From assembly GCA_033398695.1 (NCBI GenBank), contig CM065809.1, positions 171,606,501 through 171,670,500 of the forward strand: a DNA stretch of 64,000 bases. Direction: 5' to 3'. Below, piece by piece: positions 1 to 11,603 of this stretch. Position 1 is the first letter of the stretch. Each line of letters starts with the position of its first letter. The notes beneath the pieces are model-generated. The model did not search any database. It saw only the letters and a list, made by a program, of their open reading frames with translations, and had not been told where the DNA came from. The translations under genes and the position numbers were made by a program. The DNA is from Orobanche coerulescens. Lineage: Eukaryota > Streptophyta > Magnoliopsida > Lamiales > Orobanchaceae.

Positions 1-10
1 GGCCAGGTGC

Positions 11-2095
11 TTGGTACTCTTATCCACCTTTCGAAAGAGGAGGCCAGTGGGTAGAAAGGATACCGAACCTCAAAAGAGAAGAGGAACGGAGGCACAAAAT
101 CCTCTCATCATCGACACAGTGACTCCGTCACACGAGATTATCTCTGACTACGGATATGTCCTCGAATCAACAATGGAACAATCGACGGACGCGTCGGAAA
201 CTTTGTTGATGTCAGAAAATAAAGAAATCTCGATGCAATGTATGAGTGAATACGTACTATTGGACAGGTCGTCCACGCTAGTCGACGATGCTTTTGCCTA
301 CTCCGTCGCTCAAGAAATTATTGAAGACGACGACGTTGAGCCGCGCTCGGTTGCTGAGTGTCAACAACGAGCCGATTGGCCGAAATGAAAAGATGCAATG
401 CAGGCTGAACTAGACTCAATGGCTAAACGTGAGGTATTTGGCCGTATCGAGCCAATACCCGTGGGCGTTAAACCAGTTGGACATAAATGGGTCTTTGTTC
501 GTAAACGCAATGATAAGGATGAGGTCATGCGTTACAAAGCGATACTAGTTGCCCAAGGCTTCTCGCAGCGCCCTGGCATTGACTATGAGGAGACGTATTC
601 TCCCGTTATGGACATCATCACTTTCCGCTACTTAGTCAGTTTGGTAGTGTCCGAAAAACTGAACATGCAGCTTATGGATGTGGTTACAGCGTATCTTTAT
701 GGGGATCTAGATACGGATATCTATATGAAAGTCCCCGAAGGGATTTCATGGCCCAAATCAAGTAGCTCTAAACCACGGAGCGCGTACGCTGTGAAATTGC
801 GTCGTTCACTGTATGGCTTGAAACAATCCGGAAGGATGTGGTACAACCGCCTAAGTGAATACTTGTTTGGGAAGGGATACAAGAACAGTGACATCTGTCC
901 ATGCATATTCGTGAAAAGAACAGATGCAGGATTCGTGATTGTAGCCGTCTATGTAGATGACATGAATGTCATCGGTACCATAGATGAGGCCAATGAAACG
1001 GCCCGCTACCTTAAATCCGAATTCGAGATGAAAGATCTGGGGAAGACTCGATTCTGCTTGGGCTTAGAGCTAGAACATCGAGATGATGGTATACTCATTC
1101 ATCAGTCTGCCTATGTCCACAAAATGCTCAGGCGATTTAGCATGGACAAGGCACATCCTCTTGCTACCCCCATGATTGGTCGAAGTCTGGAAATGAACAA
1201 GGATCCGTTTCGTCCTAAAGAGGAGGATGAAGAGGTCCTTGGAGCAGAAACACCGTACCTTAGCGCAATCGGTGCGTTGTTGTATCTGGCTCAATGTACT
1301 CATCCAAACATCGCATTCTCTGTGAATCTGTTAGCGAGATTTAGCTCCGCTCCCACGATAAGGCATTGGAATGGAGTAAAACACATCTTTCGATACTTGA
1401 AAGGCTCCAGTGACCTTGGATTGTTCTTTCCCTACGCAAAAGAGAGTGATATTCCGAAAGGAATTGTTGAGGTTAAGACGATGCATACCGACCGTCGATC
1501 TTCCTCTGATATTGCAGCTAAGCATGGTAGCTTGACTACCAGAAGTGCTAATGCGAGCAAGCTTACCCCTTATGCAGAGAATCCTAACGACACGTTAGTT
1601 GGATTTGCTGATGCCGGTTATCTCTCTGACCCGCATAAAGGACGTTCCCAAACTGGTTATGTGTTCACCATTGGGAATACGGCGATATCTTGGCGATCTA
1701 CCAAGCAGACCCTGGTTGCTACTTCCTCGAACCATGCAGAGATAATTGCATTGCACGAATCCGTAAGGGAGTGCATTTGGCTCCGGTCAGTCATAGACCA
1801 TATACGAGGAACGTGTGGATTAGATCCCACTACAGCAACCCCTACTTGCATCTTTGAGGACAATGCGGCATGCATTGAGCAGATGAAGTTAGGTTTCATA
1901 AAGGGTGACAATACCAAGCATATTGCGCCGAAGTTCTTTTATAATCAGCAGCAGCAGAAATTGCTGAATATCGAAGTGAAACAAGTGAGTTCCGATGAGA
2001 ATATCGCAGACTTGTTCACTAAGTCTCTGCCGAAATCTACATTTGAGAAACATATGAGAAGCATCGGAATGTGTCGATTATCCGAGCTCAACTAA
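11..2095 (+). pseudogene. Ty1/copia pol fragment: linker, reverse transcriptase, RNase H
   Basis: One reading frame runs from the window edge to 2095 with a single in-frame stop (TGA at 386-388, where copia proteins normally have the Trp of the WxxAM segment). After the stop there are 565 codons. They begin with the copia RT signature (GHKWVFVRKR, then YKAILVAQGFSQ and YEETYSPV). The catalytic YVDD is at residues 185-188, and RNase H motifs (FADAGYLSD, SQTGYVF, SSNHAE) lie around residues 400-450. The end of the frame (DLFTKSLP...GM) is the usual copia C-terminus. Reverse transcription of element RNA in cytoplasmic particles is the family role. The upstream gag, protease and integrase lie outside the window. 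Apart from the nonsense codon the domains look well kept, so this is probably a fairly young copy. Confidence 0.95.
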
Positions 2096-2291
2096 AGATG
2101 GCTCTATGGAATGAGCTATCATGTATACCTCAGGGGGAGTATACTTCACATGATTCTGACATTTGTAGTTGGTGCGTTGCGCTCTTTTTCCTCACCAAAG
2201 TCTTTGTTTTTCCCACGGGGTTTTATTTGACTTGGAAAGGTTTTTTACCGAGGCAACACCGTGTGCACCATGTTAGTATTAGCGTTCGACA

Positions 2292-2532
2292 CAGGGGGAG
2301 TGTTCCGGGAAATCCTTCCCGTATTGGTGTCTTACCTAATACTAGTTGTAGGGGGATAAGAGTTATGGAAGGTTCTGGACTCTTCCATAAGTAGTTGGAT
2401 CCTGTTAGATGTCTTACCTTAACTAGGAATCCTATGTATGGAAAGACTCTCTTTGTAATGCCTATATAAAGGCCTCTCTATTCATTGTTATCAATACAAT
2501 TGATTTGTTGTCTTTACTTTTCTCCTCAAACA
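2292..2532 (+). mobile_element. PPT and 3' LTR of the first copia element
   Basis: A purine tract (CAGGGGGAG, 2292-2300) is followed by an LTR of 232 bp at 2301-2532. It starts TGTTCC and ends AAACA, giving the TGTT/AACA inverted ends of copia LTRs. A TATA-like CCTATATAAAGG lies at 2460-2471. A second copy of the purine tract occurs at 2132-2140, 160 bp upstream. The 5' LTR is outside the window, so the ends rest on the TG...CA signature and the PPT alone. DNA from 2533 to 2694 is AT-rich with nothing recognisable. Confidence 0.75.
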
Positions 2533-2737
2533 CTTCCTTATTTTTTGATAGACTGCTACTTAATTATTTTTATATCATTGATGAGATACGAATATAATTT
2601 TTCCAAGAATCAAATATGAAACTGATGAGGAATTAATTTGGTTAGGCAAATTTGGTTCGAATCAATATGAAGGGGACATTTATTGTTCAACCTTCTTAAT
2701 GTAACACTCCCAAAACCATATGAGAATATTACATGCC

Positions 2738-2763
2738 GTAGACCCCTTTTTACGAGGATCTAC
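2738..2763 (-). other. Terminal LTR stem-loop
   Basis: On the minus strand GTAGATCC pairs with GGGTCTAC, with one G-T wobble, about 40 bp before the LTR end. The same position in four other LTRs of the window forms a stem with different but still pairing sequence. Confidence 0.6.
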
Positions 2764-3084
2764 CAGGCTATGCCTTACAAAACGACCAAATGCTTGCCCG
2801 GACAGGATCAAACAATAAAATAATACAGACCGTTATGGTCACTTACACGTGAATATACAGACCGATGATGTCACACAATTCAATCAACAAAACTGACTTA
2901 TACAATATTACCCACACAGGGGTTGAAACACAATACAGCGGAAGACTGAAATCAACTCTGACAATACAACCAAACTCTACCAACTCTCAACTCTTGATTA
3001 GTATCGCAGCTCGTCATCCTCCTGTGCCAATCCTGTGACTGCTCCCCTGAACCTGCATATACCTAGACGCAAACAGACATCCAC

Positions 3085-3126
3085 CCTCCGATTACTCGGG
3101 GGTTAGTAAAACTCCACTGTTTTACT
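3085..3126 (-). other. Conserved twin stem-loop of the LTR
   Basis: On the minus strand hairpin 1 pairs AGTAAAAC with GTTTTACT around an AGTGGA loop. After two A residues, hairpin 2 pairs CCCCCGA with TCGGAGG around GTAA, with one C-A mismatch. The third pair of hairpin 1 is T-A here and C-G in the other LTR copies, a compensatory change. Confidence 0.75.
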
Positions 3127-3476
3127 AGTGCAAGTATCAAAGCATACGAAATGTAACGAGCAAACATTGATCATAATCAAATTTAATAACCAAGTACCAA
3201 AATATTCCCGAGAGGTTTTAACAAAGGAAAATAAGCTATGACACATTTAAAAAAATAAACTTATCATCTCGGGAATTTTAGGAACAAAAATCTTTAAGGC
3301 CTCAAGTCCCAAGTTACAAATCTTTTCGAAAAACTTTCGGGTCTTAACCCAAATCTTGTTTCACAACTTAACAGTTCACAACACGAAAAATATTTACCCA
3401 ATCGCTCGGGACTCGATCCAACATTCGTTTTCATAAAACTTTCCTTTCAAAACTTTGATTGTCAAAACATATTCAT

Positions 3477-3965
3477 GACACCGTGATCCTCTGTCACGTG
3501 TCCCCGTAGGTTCAACAACCCACACGGACTACACCACGCACAAATAAACAAAAATAATCAATTCCGACACCGTGATCCACTGTCACGTGTCTCCGTAGGT
3601 TCAACAACCCACACGGACTATTCCACATATAGATAACCAAACATAACCAATTCCGACACCGTGATCCACTGTCACGTGTCTCCGTAGGTTCAACAACCCA
3701 CACGGACTATATCAATCACAACAATCACACACACAGTCCTAACATCGTAGTCCACTGCCATGTGTCACCGTAAGCCTCATCGAGCTCACCCGGTTGGACG
3801 CACTGTGCCCGAAACTCATGGTCCACTGCCATGTGTTATCATAGGCCTCGTCAGACCAGCACGATTGGACCTCAGTACCTCACTAAGTCCTGACCCCGTA
3901 GTCCACTGCCACGAGTCCTCGTAGGTCCCGTTGAACCATCACGAGTGAACTTAGCGGTCACACAC
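3477..3965. repeat. Minisatellite in the solo LTR, 88-bp unit
   Basis: Three close copies start at about 3478, 3566 and 3654 with GACACCGTGATCC and share TGTCACGTGT and the tail GGTTCAACAACCCACACGG. Three more diverged copies follow (about 3743, 3811 and 3893). This sits in the mid-LTR slot that holds an unrelated repeat in the other LTRs. Confidence 0.85.
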
Positions 3966-6103
3966 ATATTCACATTCACATTTCATACAACAATGAGCAC
4001 AGTTAATCAATCACGTTGATCACCGCAACATCGTACATCACACGCACATAACACAATCTCAACACTCACAACAACTGTCATCAATCAACGACACACAACC
4101 AACATAACACACGATCGGTACACAATACATTGCACAATCAAGTGTACAACCATCCCATATGTACGTCGCAATCCTGTACAAATGACACAACACCTAACAC
4201 GTATACCAATATAACACTATTATCACAAAGCCTTCAAATTACGGAATACACAACCAACTCAAACGGAACATATTTACGAAGGCAAGCAAAATCATCATAA
4301 CCTAATACGTGATTTCAAGTCGCAAGATACAAGTCGTATAATAAGATACTTGCCTCGATCGTCGGCACCCGAATATTCCTATGAACATTGTACAACCCGG
4401 AAAACCCCGAACACCTACAATCCTCCGTGAAATCCAACGGAAACACAGTTACTACGAGAATAATAATTGAAAACAAAGGAAAACACGATCAAGAATCGAA
4501 GGGAACCCTTTGAGACATTTAATCGGCTACTAAATGTCCAAGGTTCCTTAGAAAACCAAAAATCCCGATTGGGTTCCAACGAACTCGAAATACGGATATA
4601 CAATCCGTAGAACATGTCCAAAACAACGTTTATACAACAATTAATTGCTCAAAAACGGATTGGAATCGAAATCAAAAGGAAAATCCCCAAAATCTTCAAA
4701 AACATGAGTTCAAGCCAAAAATACCTTGATTCGGACGAAGAACACGGATTTGACGTTGTTAGTCCACACCAAGAACTTGAATAAGATGAATTCCCTGAGA
4801 CAAACCGCCCAAAAATCGCCCACAAATCGCCCTAGATGGAAGGAGGAAGAAGAGAGGAGAAAAATGAAGTTCTCTCCTCGAAAATCTGCTGAAAAAGTGC
4901 AGAAAAAGCCCGTGTGCCGCGTCCCGGGTCGAGTGTGCTGCGGCCCACGGCCAAAAATGCCCAAAGAATCGCCTTAGTGCCAGCAGATGCCCGCCCAAAG
5001 ACTAAAAAGGCACATGGTGCAGTCTTAGCTATTTCGACCATAATTCCTTCGTACGGACTCCGATTGACTCACCGTTTGAACCATTGGGAATCTAACTTGA
5101 TGCTCTATTATATTGAAAAGATTCAGAATTTTTGGAGTTTCCAAGAATTTATGATAATTTTACAAAGTCGAACTCATACTTGAAAAAATCGCTTAAGAAC
5201 ACGGAACTCAATAAAACGACACCGAAACGATCTCGGATGACAAAAAGTGTAGAATTAATCATTCTCGGAATGACAAAACGCTCACAATAGAGTCTCTATT
5301 ATGGGCTTCCGTAAAAAAAAAAAAAAAATTATCGAAAATCGAAATTGTGGATATTACACTTAATTGGATTGGACTATATATATATATATATATATTTGAT
5401 TGATTGACCATGTTCTGAGTAGTTTTAGGTTGAATATGACCCGCGTACCTGTTTGACTTAAGGTACGCGGGTCTCCATTTGATTTTAACGGTCTCCAAAT
5501 ACAAGTTTGATCATTAATAATTTAGTTATATATTAATATAAAAAAATAATATTTTGAAAATAAAATTAAGACAAAACTTACATAGTAATGTTTTTATATA
5601 ATAGTTACAATTTATGGTCAAAATTTGTTAATTTCAACCGTGAAAGATAAATGCGCTACACTTTTAGTGGACGGAGTGAGTATAATGTAATTGATAAATT
5701 AAATTTAGTACAATAAATATTTAAGATATTATATTTTATGTAACAAAATATATAATATACAATAAAATATAATATCTGTGCATAATATATAATATATTTA
5801 TGTAATTCAAACGGGTACGCGGATCAGATAACCGGATATAGTAATCCTATTCGTACTCGATCATAAATTTCAGGATTAATCGATATCCGATCCTATTATA
5901 AATTTATCCGATGAGTATGATCGAATACAAATAAAATGGGCATCCCTAAATTTAAATGGCGAAGGGAGATTAGGGTGGGACGGTTGAGAGGTGGGGGATG
6001 GGGTGGGGTGGGGGTGGAGGGAGTTAAAAGTAAGTCTAACCGTGTGGACGACTGTCATTTTCTTTTGTAAAATTTTCACTGCGGTAAAAAGGATGACTAC
6101 ATA

Positions 6104-6105
6104 GA

Positions 6106-6136
<31 letters not shown>

Positions 6137-6137
6137 A
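6104..6137. repeat. (AAAT)n microsatellite
   Basis: About eight uninterrupted AAAT/TAAA units, roughly 650 bp upstream of the BAHD start codon. Confidence 0.9.
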
Positions 6138-6436
6138 GTTTCTTTTGTTCAAATACGCATGCAATCGCTTGTGAAAATGTCTAAAAGTCAATAATTAATT
6201 CGTTCTACATAGACTCCTGCTACATATGACTAATCAATCGCACGACGTAAATCACGAATTCGTTGGTCGGCCATATTCAGCTTTATTTGTCTAAACCAAA
6301 GATTGCTGTCGTAAAGACCAAGATTTGAAGCATCTAATTATGGGGATTAGTTCAAATAGGAAAGTGTAAACATGAGTTCGTGCATATTTATTAGAGAATT
6401 ATCGTACAAATAGTATTTTTGGTAGATACTGCACAA

Positions 6437-6542
6437 ATAGTATGTTGTAATGTATATTCATTTTTTTTCCTAATAAACAGTAAATTCGTACTAAATATAT
6501 GTAAGGAATCCGAAAAATTGAATATGCATTACAACATACTAT
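6437..6542. repeat. Short inverted repeat, possible MITE remnant
   Basis: ATAGTATGTTGTAATGTATA at the left pairs, with one mismatch, with TATGCATTACAACATACTAT at the right, giving arms of about 24 bp. No target duplication could be assigned. Confidence 0.5.
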
Positions 6543-6741
6543 ATGTACAGTGAGTCCGTATAAATATGTACTGGAATCACGTTCCTATTTTATGGACTGG
6601 TCCACATCTGAAACGATATATATATATATGTATATACTTAGAGTTGTTTGTTTCCCCTTAAATCTGACTTATAAGTCCGAAAAGGTACCGACAGGTTACT
6701 TATTTCTGAATTATAAGTAACTTAATCACCCCTCACATATC

Positions 6742-6748
6742 TATAAAA
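6742..6748 (+). promoter_or_regulatory. TATA box of the BAHD gene
   Basis: TATAAAA lies 38 bp before the ATG, within CTATAAAAAG. The spacing would give a very short leader of about 10-15 nt. Confidence 0.6.
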
Positions 6749-6785
6749 AGCTTATTCAATTACCTTCCTTTGAGAGAACTCTGCC

Positions 6786-8150
6786 ATGGATGTTGAAATC
6801 ATTTCAGTAGAGAGGATTAAGCCATCCTCTCCAACTCCAGATCACCTCAGATATTATAAGCACTGTTTATTGGATCAGCTTATTCCAGCTGACTATGCTC
6901 CAATAGTCATCTTTTATCCCAATCAAGATCATTCCAACCATTTCCAGGTTCTCGAAAAGCTAGCTTTGCTCAAGCAATCACTATCCGAAACTCTATCGCG
7001 ATTTTTCCCACTCGCGGGCACCATCAGAGACGATCTTTCTAATCTTATCGACTGCGACGATCAAGGTGCTTGTTTTACCACCGCGACAGTTAAAAGTTGC
7101 CTCCTGAGTGAGTTTCTCCATCAAGGCCCTGATCTTAAGCTCATTGCCAAGTTTCTTCCTTGTGGGCTTACTCGAAAAGGGAGCGCCGACAGTTGCGTGA
7201 CTAATATTCAAGCAAGTGAATTCGAATGTGGTGGGATTTGTATTGGAGTTTGTATATCCCATAGGCTTCTTGATGGAGCTTCTTTAAGCACTTTTCTGAA
7301 AAGTTGGGCTGATTTCGCTAGTCCGTCCGGAGAAAGAAAGATCGTCGTACCGGATTTTTCGGCATCTACTCTATTTCCTGCTAACGACTTACGGCTCAAG
7401 GATGCATCGATGGCGATGTGGGGTTCTATGATGAAGGAAGTCCCTTTCGTCACAAAGAGATTTGTTTTTAGCGGCTCGAAAATCGAAATCCTCAAGGATA
7501 TGGCTACTCGAATGACGGGCGATACTCGCCCCACGCGTGTTGAGACGGTCTCGGGTTTTGTATGGAAATGTGCAATGGCGGCTTCTAGGGAAAGGTGTGG
7601 GTTTAAAAGGCCTTCTTTGATCACACATTTGGTAAATCTACGCAGAAGGGCTACTCCGAATTTACCGGAGCAGTCCCTCGGGAACCTGACTTGGGTGGCC
7701 AGCGCGAAATGTAGCGGCGAGAAGGAAAATCTTGAATTGTATGAACTGGTTGATGAGGTGAGGAAGTGCGCGTCGATAATCGATGGTGATTTCGTGAGGA
7801 AACTACGAGGCGATGGAGGATTCGAGATGATGCAGGAGTGTCTCGAAGAGATCGGAGGATTCGGGTGTGGAGAGGATAATGTGGATCACTTGGGTTTCAC
7901 AAGCTGGTGTAAGTTGGGTTTCTATGATGTTGATTTTGGGTGGGGGAGGCCCGTTTGGGTGAGCAGCATCGATGCGAGTGGTCCGTGTTTTATGAATCTT
8001 GTTATCTTGATTGATGATAGATTTGGTGATGGGATGGAAGCTTGGGTCACTTTGGATGAACAAGAGATGACTGTTTTAGAACAAAATCAAGAATTTCAAG
8101 CTTTCGTTTGTTTCAATCCGAGCCCTCTAAATATAGACAATGTGATTTGA
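6786..8150 (+). CDS. BAHD acyltransferase, vinorine-synthase-like
   Basis: This intronless gene encodes 454 residues, the normal length for the family. BAHD enzymes move an acyl group from acyl-CoA to a hydroxyl or amine of a specialised metabolite in the cytosol. The catalytic HxxxD is present as HRLLD (H159-D163), and the structural DFGWG is at 383-387. Flanking family motifs also fit: FFPLAG near 73-78, and the QSLGN segment near 296-300. The start ATG sits in the context CTGCCATGGATG. N-terminal text (EIISVERIKPSSPTPDHLRYYKHCLLDQL is the region, residues 4-32) resembles the clade containing vinorine synthase and salutaridinol acetyltransferase. The substrate cannot be told from sequence. 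No frame damage is seen, so it is probably functional. Confidence 0.95.
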   Translation: MDVEIISVERIKPSSPTPDHLRYYKHCLLDQLIPADYAPIVIFYPNQDHSNHFQVLEKLALLKQSLSETLSRFFPLAGTIRDDLSNLIDCDDQGACFTTATVKSCLLSEFLHQGPDLKLIAKFLPCGLTRKGSADSCVTNIQASEFECGGICIGVCISHRLLDGASLSTFLKSWADFASPSGERKIVVPDFSASTLFPANDLRLKDASMAMWGSMMKEVPFVTKRFVFSGSKIEILKDMATRMTGDTRPTRVETVSGFVWKCAMAASRERCGFKRPSLITHLVNLRRRATPNLPEQSLGNLTWVASAKCSGEKENLELYELVDEVRKCASIIDGDFVRKLRGDGGFEMMQECLEEIGGFGCGEDNVDHLGFTSWCKLGFYDVDFGWGRPVWVSSIDASGPCFMNLVILIDDRFGDGMEAWVTLDEQEMTVLEQNQEFQAFVCFNPSPLNIDNVI

Positions 8151-8205
8151 AGTTGTTTGTAGTGGAGCTAAAGAGTCCTTATTCTTTGGTTCTCGATTAT
8201 AATGG

Positions 8206-8211
8206 AATAAA
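8206..8211 (+). terminator. Poly(A) signal of the BAHD gene
   Basis: AATAAA occurs 56 bp after the stop codon, in the context TGGAATAAAACAAAATG. Confidence 0.5.
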
Positions 8212-8322
8212 ACAAAATGACTCACTAAACTGGCTGCACTTCTTTTTCTCATGAAGTACTAGTCGTTCCATGCAAGTCTCGATGCGATTTTCATTTTGGA
8301 TCATCCGGAAACAGTCTCTCTG

Positions 8323-8415
8323 TGTTAAGACAGGGGTAAGGCTGCGTGCATCCGATCCCCTCTTATCCTACTTTTTGCGGAAGCCGTTGAGGCATTGGGG
8401 TAATGTTGTTGTTGT
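8323..8415 (+). mobile_element. 3' tail of an RTE-type LINE or related SINE
   Basis: AGACAGGGGTAAGGCTGCGT, then CCCCTC..., GGCATTGGGGTAATG and a TTG-repeat end, resemble the 3' end common to plant RTE LINEs. It is severely 5' truncated and lies 170 bp after the BAHD stop. From 8416 to about 9120 nothing further is recognised. Confidence 0.5.
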
Positions 8416-9169
8416 GTCGTAGTAATGCCAATGTTTGAAGTTTTATGTATTGTAGAACCACTTACATGGGGATAATAATTTAATAAAAGGAAAATAGGTG
8501 AGAGTTTTCGTGCTGTTTTTGACACTGTCTATCATAGAGGAGAGAATGTTTGAACCCTTTTAACATCAATTCCTTTAGGGGCTATTTGTTTCGCGACGGA
8601 CTAGGATTTAGAATTCTCGTACTTGGAATCTTGGGTATTCCGAATGGTGCAAATAGTACGAATACTTATTTGTACGGTAGATGTCAAATAATATTTGAAA
8701 AACAGATGATATTGTATTATTATATAATATTTAATTATAATATTTCAAGAAAATTAATTGTATAAGAAGAGAGACAAAAAAGATTATTTATTAGTTTATT
8801 CAAGTATTAATTTATCGAGGTTCTTTATTCAAATATTAATTTATCAAAGTTCTACTCTATCATTTTATTGTTTAGTTACAACTAGTTCGTACCAAATACC
8901 TATATAAATTACTTCATCTGTCCTACTTGAAGAGTCTACTTTGGTGAATGTGTATTTTTTAATACTTGTCATCTTAACGAATGTAGAATACGCAATGAAA
9001 CAATTAGAGGTTGAATTTCAATCAAAACCCTCTCGATTCCTCATAATTCAAGAATTTAACCATAAATGCATAGGGAAAAACCTAAGGAATTCTTACCACG
9101 ATTCAAAGGAGAAAAAGGATGGAGTGATGATTAGACCGCGTTGGTAACTCAAATATGTTGATGATTGAT

Positions 9170-9777
9170 GATATCTTGACAGTTTCGCCTTGGAATCGCA
9201 CGAACCAGCAAAGAGGGATAGAAGGGTGGAAATAATGAGAAAGAACATTGCCGCAATACGGGCGTAACATGCAATTCTTACGGCCATATACCGTAATAGG
9301 AAAATAATACAACTGTAGATAGGCCACTGGACTATTAAGTTATTCACATACCCAGCATACGGTCGTACCTTGATCAGCCTACGGTCGTAAGATATCGGGA
9401 TTTACAGCCGTAACACTCGGCACATTACGGCCGTAAGTGCTACAGCACAGCAGCCTTAGTCGGACAGCCAAAAGCGTCTCTTTAAGTAGAAACGCGCCAG
9501 AACCAACATGCGACAAAGCGCTTACGTAGGACATCACTGTAGGAGCTCAAGGGCTAATCACGAAAAATATCAACTCAAAATACAAGAAAATTGGGCTCCA
9601 ATGACAACCAATCACAATAATGAAGAAAAGGCGAAATAACGAAATATTTCCAAATAACACAAAAACTCGTCCGGGACACAAAACGTGAAAAGGAGAACAT
9701 GCCATAAAATCCATAACGATTACAAGTGAATTGCTAAAATCGAAAAAACACAAAGAACGAAAATTACGGATATTACA
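9170..9777 (-). mobile_element. Truncated LTR of the long-LTR family
   Basis: The right edge ACGGATATTACA at 9777 matches the LTR start (minus strand TGTAATATCCG) of the relatives at 28787 and 61622. Several TTACGGCCGTAA-like palindromes (about 9240-9430) match the U3 arrays of the LTRs at 48035 and 51352. The opposite LTR end (TGTAACACC) is absent, so about two thirds of the LTR is missing. The left limit is approximate. Confidence 0.55.
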
Positions 9778-9886
9778 AGGATCGTGTGAAAATATGACTT
9801 GACAAAAAAACAATGTAATTGTTAGTATTGTACTATTTTTTCTATGATCAGAATTTTTTTTCAATAATATTTGCTACTTGATGAAA

Positions 9887-10600
9887 ACCAAACCAAACAT
9901 ACCCAGTATATCCCGCTCAGAGCAGGGTCTGGGGAGGGTAAGATGTACGCAGACCATGCCCCTACTTATTACGGTAGGGAGGTTGTTTCCGTGAAGACAC
10001 CCAGCTTAGTGCACAGCAGAATCTTGTGTGAAAAATACAAAGAAAAACATATGATTCAAAAAATCTCGAGACCATACCTGAGCCCATGGCTTGATCCACA
10101 TGGGACTTACCTAAGCGGGATTTGGCTACTTCACTCCCGATGAACGCTGCTCTAACAAAAGAGGGGTTGGCTCTGCGCACAGCTCCCTGTCAAAAATACA
10201 CCACACGCAAAGACAATAGGATAAAATATACAATAACAGTAAAACTGCAATGCTCTAGGTCAAAGCTAACCGAGACAACCCAACCCCGGCGGCTCAACAA
10301 CAAAGACTGCCCCTACAAAAGAATCCACAACTCTGATCTGGCGCCTCCAAGCGAACCTATCAACAGTCATGGTCTCGGAAAGGTTTAAGGCCTTCAAATC
10401 TAATCTCAGTTGCTCCTCTCACGTCCTCCTCGGTCTGCCTCTCCTCCTCTCCCCGACAACCTATAAACTCTCGACCCTTCTCACCGGAGCAGATGCCTGC
10501 ATCCTGCGGACGTGGCCAAACCATCTCAATCTCCCTTCCCTAACTTTTGCTGAAATAGACGCCACTTCCAGCGCGTTCCTGAAAACCCCGCGATTCTATC
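9887..10600 (-). pseudogene. 5'-truncated RTE-like LINE, 3' end
   Basis: On the minus strand, about 10600 to 10290 encodes the end of a LINE reverse transcriptase (GRLRWFGH, RRGR.RRTWEEQLRLDLKAL segments) with several disruptions. It is followed by a 3' tail containing ACATCTTACCCTCCCCAGACCCTG and a TTTGG-rich end near 9887. It is homologous to the larger copy at 39757-40920. Two diagnostic segments match in both copies, which makes the assignment firm; ends are approximate. 10601-10792 holds only AT-rich DNA and possible MITE debris. Confidence 0.75.
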
Positions 10601-10792
10601 TAAGAGAAGGTGTTTAAGTAAATATACTAGATTATATGCATGTTTGGCAATTAGCTATTGATCGTTTGTTCTTGACTGCTCTCTGCTTGGACCCACAGTT
10701 CATATTAGCTGTTTAGCGATTATACTAAACTGGTTTGACCAACTACATTGACTATTTATGTCGGTTGTTTGATTATTTTGTTATTTATAAAA

Positions 10793-11561
10793 CTAGATGT
10801 GATGCACCGCATAAAATATTCTCTTATTAGAAAATAATTTCTCGATCTCTAAATTTATTTTTGATAATTTTCGACATGAGTATCATATTAACGTAATATT
10901 AATAAAAGACTTATTGAGTGTATTATAGGGTGTAATATAATTCAAGAAAAAGTACCACATTAGCGGAGTGTTAAGTCAATTAGTATCCATTACATGAACA
11001 AATTTCGTGGACATACCGAAAAGAAAGTAGGAACAAATTTTGGGGACGAAAGTAATATGTGATTAAGTCTTAATATATGTGTGTGTGCGGTGTACGTTTT
11101 ATTATTTTTAGTTATTATGATTAAATAAATATCATAATTTATTTTTTATGTAAACAATAAATGAGTTAATTTTATTTTGCATCAATTAATTTTACTGAAA
11201 ATAAATATTCATATTTTTTCTAATATAATTTTTTTGTGCAATCGGTCATTATTGTAAATCCATTAAATTTATTATATTCACAAAATTATGAAATAAAAAT
11301 TAATTTGATATATTTTTCATTAAAAATAAACTTGATTTAAAAAATTATAAACATTTAAAATTTTAAGCTAAAAAAATAAAGAAAGGATTTTTTTATTGGT
11401 AGATGAGTGTAAGTTGTGGAATAAAACTGCCATAATACATATCTATAATTTTTTTGGAAAATTTAAGAATACATCTCTATATATAAACTTTATTTAAAAT
11501 AGAAAATCAAAAAACTTACACAGTGACATGTGTCAGACTCTCTTTTAATAGAAGTACTAGA
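10793..11561 (-). mobile_element. Non-autonomous Helitron (769 bp)
   Basis: On the minus strand the element starts A|TCTAGTACTTCTATTAAAAG and ends GCGGTGCATCACATCTAG|T. This gives the 5' TC, the 3' CTRR and insertion between A and T that define Helitrons. The sequence before CTAG resembles the eroded GTGCATCGCAC hairpin of plant Helitrons. The interior is AT-rich and non-coding. The weak terminal hairpin keeps confidence moderate. Confidence 0.6.
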
Positions 11562-11603
11562 TGTCTAATAATATTAGGTTGTTGATTGTTTGTGCAAAAT
11601 GAG

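Larger units (their letters stand above)
2700..5358 (-). mobile_element. Solo LTR of a long-LTR gypsy-like family
   Basis: This 2659-bp segment starts TGTAACACTCCC and ends GGATATTACA on the plus strand. It is flanked by a perfect 5-bp TSD, CTTAA (2695-2699 and 5359-5363). Minus orientation follows from the homologous LTRs at 23909-26851 and 29250-32172. No internal domain or coding sequence is present, as expected after LTR-LTR recombination. It carries a tandem repeat, a twin hairpin and a terminal hairpin (listed separately). It lacks the short palindrome array of its relatives; the matching region (about 4860-5000) is GC-rich without it. Confidence 0.93.
5359..6740. other. AT-rich intergenic stretch upstream of the BAHD gene
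   Basis: No coding region is seen. It contains a (TA)n run at 5378-5395, an inverted repeat at 5438-5473 (GACCCGCGTACCT against AGGTACGCGGGTC, a 13-bp stem), and a probable degraded hAT-type end near 5940 (GGGCATCCCTAA). It also has an (AAAT)n microsatellite at 6104-6137 and an inverted repeat at 6437-6542. Confidence 0.6.

Noticed and set aside
9547..9864. 105-codon minus-strand open frame
   Set aside because: It is hydrophobic, low-complexity text without family motifs and runs across a truncated LTR border.
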